Assembly: GCF_000221045.1 (NCBI RefSeq)
Contig: NC_015856.1
Location: forward strand, 5,069,424-5,133,423
Direction: 5' to 3'
From: Collimonas fungivorans Ter331
Lineage (GTDB): Bacteria; Pseudomonadota; Gammaproteobacteria; Burkholderiales; Burkholderiaceae_D
DNA: 64,000 nt
Within the stretch, counting starts at the first letter, position 1; the number at the start of each line of letters is the position of its first letter. The notes beneath the pieces are model-generated. The model worked only from the letters and a program-made list of their open reading frames with translations. It was not told the origin of the DNA and did no database searches. Positions 62,516-64,000 of this stretch are shown in pieces. The position numbers were made by a program, and so were the translations under genes.

Positions 62516-63274
62516 TTACACACCCAACAAAGCATTCAGCACCGGCATCTTCTGCTCCAGCTGCGACGACGCAAACGACTCCACGATCTGGCCGTGTTCC
62601 ATCACATAAAAACGATCCGCCAGCGGCGCGGCAAAACAGAAGTTCTGCTCCACCATCACGATCGTGTAACCCTTGGCCTTCAGGGTGGTGATCATGCGCG
62701 CCAGCGTCTGCACGATGACCGGCGCCAGGCCCTCGGATATCTCGTCCAGCAGCAGCAGGCGCGCGCCGGTGCGCAAGATGCGCGCCACCGCCAGCATCTG
62801 CTGTTCGCCGCCCGACAAGCGTGTGCCCTGGCTGTTCCGGCGTTCTTTCAGGTTGGGAAACATGTCGTAGATTTCTTCGACAGACATGCCTTTTTCAGTA
62901 GTCGACAGCGACGGCGGCAGCAGCAGGTTTTCTTCCGTCGACAGCGAAGAAAAAATGCCGCGCTCTTCCGGACAATAACCGACGCCGTGATGCGCAATCT
63001 TGTAGGTCGGCAGTCCTATCGTCTCGACTCCGCCTATTTTGATCGACCCTTTGCGCACACCGGTCAGGCCCATGATCGCGCGCATGGTAGTCGTGCGGCC
63101 GGCGCCATTGCGGCCCAGCAGCGTCACTACCTCGCCCTTGTTCACGCTCAGGTTGACGTTGTGCAGGATGTGCGATTCGCCATACCAGGCTTGCAGGTTT
63201 TCGATGCTGAGCGCAACCGTGCCCGCTGTACCTTGAGCCACGGCGCCGATGCTTGGAGATTGGACAGCGGACAT
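62516..63274 (-). CDS. livF: Branched-chain amino-acid ABC ATPase LivF
   Basis: 252 residues from ATG 63274, which overlaps the livG stop as ATGA. P-loop GRNGAGRTTTMRAI (Arg in place of the usual Lys of GKTT), signature LSGGEQQMLAVARIL and Walker B LLLLDEISEGLAP. The Lys to Arg change in the P-loop is unusual and could lower ATP hydrolysis. The order livG-livF-livK-livH-livM runs on one strand. Confidence 0.93.
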   Translation of the reverse strand: MSAVQSPSIGAVAQGTAGTVALSIENLQAWYGESHILHNVNLSVNKGEVVTLLGRNGAGRTTTMRAIMGLTGVRKGSIKIGGVETIGLPTYKIAHHGVGYCPEERGIFSSLSTEENLLLPPSLSTTEKGMSVEEIYDMFPNLKERRNSQGTRLSGGEQQMLAVARILRTGARLLLLDEISEGLAPVIVQTLARMITTLKAKGYTIVMVEQNFCFAAPLADRFYVMEHGQIVESFASSQLEQKMPVLNALLGV

Positions 63275-64000
63275 CAATGCGCTCCTGCCAGTGCTTCGGT
63301 GCTGGTGCCCATATAGGCTTCCATCACCAGCGGGTTCTTCGATACTTCTTCATAGCGGCCTTCCGCCAGCATGGCGCCGCGCTGCAGTACGCTGATCTTG
63401 TCGCAGATGCCCGACACCACGTTCATGTTGTGCTCCACCATCAGGATGGTGCGGCCAGCGGAAACCTTCTTGATCAGCGCCGTGACGCGATCGACGTCTT
63501 CGTGGCCCATGCCCTGGGTCGGTTCGTCCAGCAGCATCAGCTCCGGCTCCATGCCCAGGGTAGTGGCGATCTCCAGCGCCCGCTTGCGGCCGTAAGGCAG
63601 ATCGACAGTCAGGGTATCGGCAAACTCGGTGAGGTCGACTTCGGCCAGCAACGCCATGGCGCGCTCGTTCAGCTGCGCCAGCGACTTACCGCTTTTCCAG
63701 AAATGGTAGGAGGTCCCCAGCGTACGCTGCAAGCCGATGCGCACGTTTTCCATCACGCTCAGGTGCGGAAACACGGCGGAAATCTGGAACGAACGGATGA
63801 TGCCCTGGCGCGCGATCTGGGCCGGCGCATCGGTGGTGATGTCGCGGCCGTTGAACAGGATCTGGCCGGAAGTCGGCACCAGGAATTTGGTCAGCAGATT
63901 GAAGCAGGTTGTCTTACCTGCCCCGTTGGGACCGATCAGCGCGTGGATATGGCCGCGCTCGACCTGCAGGTTAACGCCATTGACGGCCGTAAACCCCCTG
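63274..64000 (-). CDS. livG: Branched-chain amino-acid ABC ATPase LivG, 5' end cut by window
   Basis: The frame runs off the right edge. Visible are IHALIGPNGAGKTTCFNLLTKF (Walker A), a long LivG-type insert (RQGIIRSFQISAVFPHLSVMENV), Walker B LMLLDEPTQGM, and a switch His in MVEHNMNVV. It has the normal GKTT Lys, unlike LivF. The start codon is outside the window. Confidence 0.94.
   Translation of the reverse strand, partial: RGFTAVNGVNLQVERGHIHALIGPNGAGKTTCFNLLTKFLVPTSGQILFNGRDITTDAPAQIARQGIIRSFQISAVFPHLSVMENVRIGLQRTLGTSYHFWKSGKSLAQLNERAMALLAEVDLTEFADTLTVDLPYGRKRALEIATTLGMEPELMLLDEPTQGMGHEDVDRVTALIKKVSAGRTILMVEHNMNVVSGICDKISVLQRGAMLAEGRYEEVSKNPLVMEAYMGTSTEALAGAH

Overview
The window looks like a chromosomal segment of a betaproteobacterium of the Burkholderiales, most like Oxalobacteraceae (Collimonas or Herbaspirillum type). 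This rests on gene order (mnmG-rsmG-parA-parB-atpIBEFHAGDC, hemE-priA), the Hrp2-like type III secretion genes and protein family resemblance. The genus is a guess. I saw no rRNA, tRNA, CRISPR array or insertion sequence.

Left part (1-16742): the end of a type III secretion (T3SS) locus with Hrp2-type order sctQ-sctR-sctS-hpaA-sctD, a small gene in the hrpD6 position, then six tandem genes for 48-50 residue peptides where Xanthomonas carries the hrpE pilin gene, then an HpaB/CesT-like chaperone and a likely effector with a permuted papain-like (YiiX/NlpC-P60) motif set. A metabolic block follows (LysR, MHS transporter, AstE/AspA-like amidohydrolase, two solute-binding proteins). Beyond it lies a second T3SS module: a CesT-like chaperone and a 787-residue effector candidate. 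TTCG-N16-TTCG boxes (hrpII/PIP type) lie in the right orientation ahead of sctD, the first effector and the chaperone-effector pair, so these units probably share an AraC-type HrpB/HrpX regulator.

Middle (16793-45286): ordinary chromosomal genes. They include an Ada-AlkA fusion, two divergent RcsB-like response regulators whose phospho-acceptor Asp is Glu, a decayed deoxysugar locus (RhaM, a deleted SDR gene, a FadR-type regulator), priA and hemE around an 839-bp AT-rich region with duplicated DnaA boxes, a guanidino-acid hydrolase, an AraC/PhyH pair, and a complete GABA/polyamine locus (GabR-like regulator, gabT, four-gene ABC transporter, gabD). PheC, an SGNH hydrolase, PPK2 and an amino-acid binding lipoprotein follow.

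Right part (45411-64000): an origin-proximal type block on the minus strand. It holds the full ATP synthase operon, parB and parA separated by eight phased DnaA-box-like iterons, a LysE exporter, rsmG, mnmG, two perfect parS sites, a TSUP permease and a branched-chain amino acid transporter (livK, livH, livM, livG partial, livF).

The strongest candidates for something new are the six-copy mini-gene array in the pilin position of the T3SS locus, and the DnaA-box architecture shared by the hemE-priA and parA-parB gaps.
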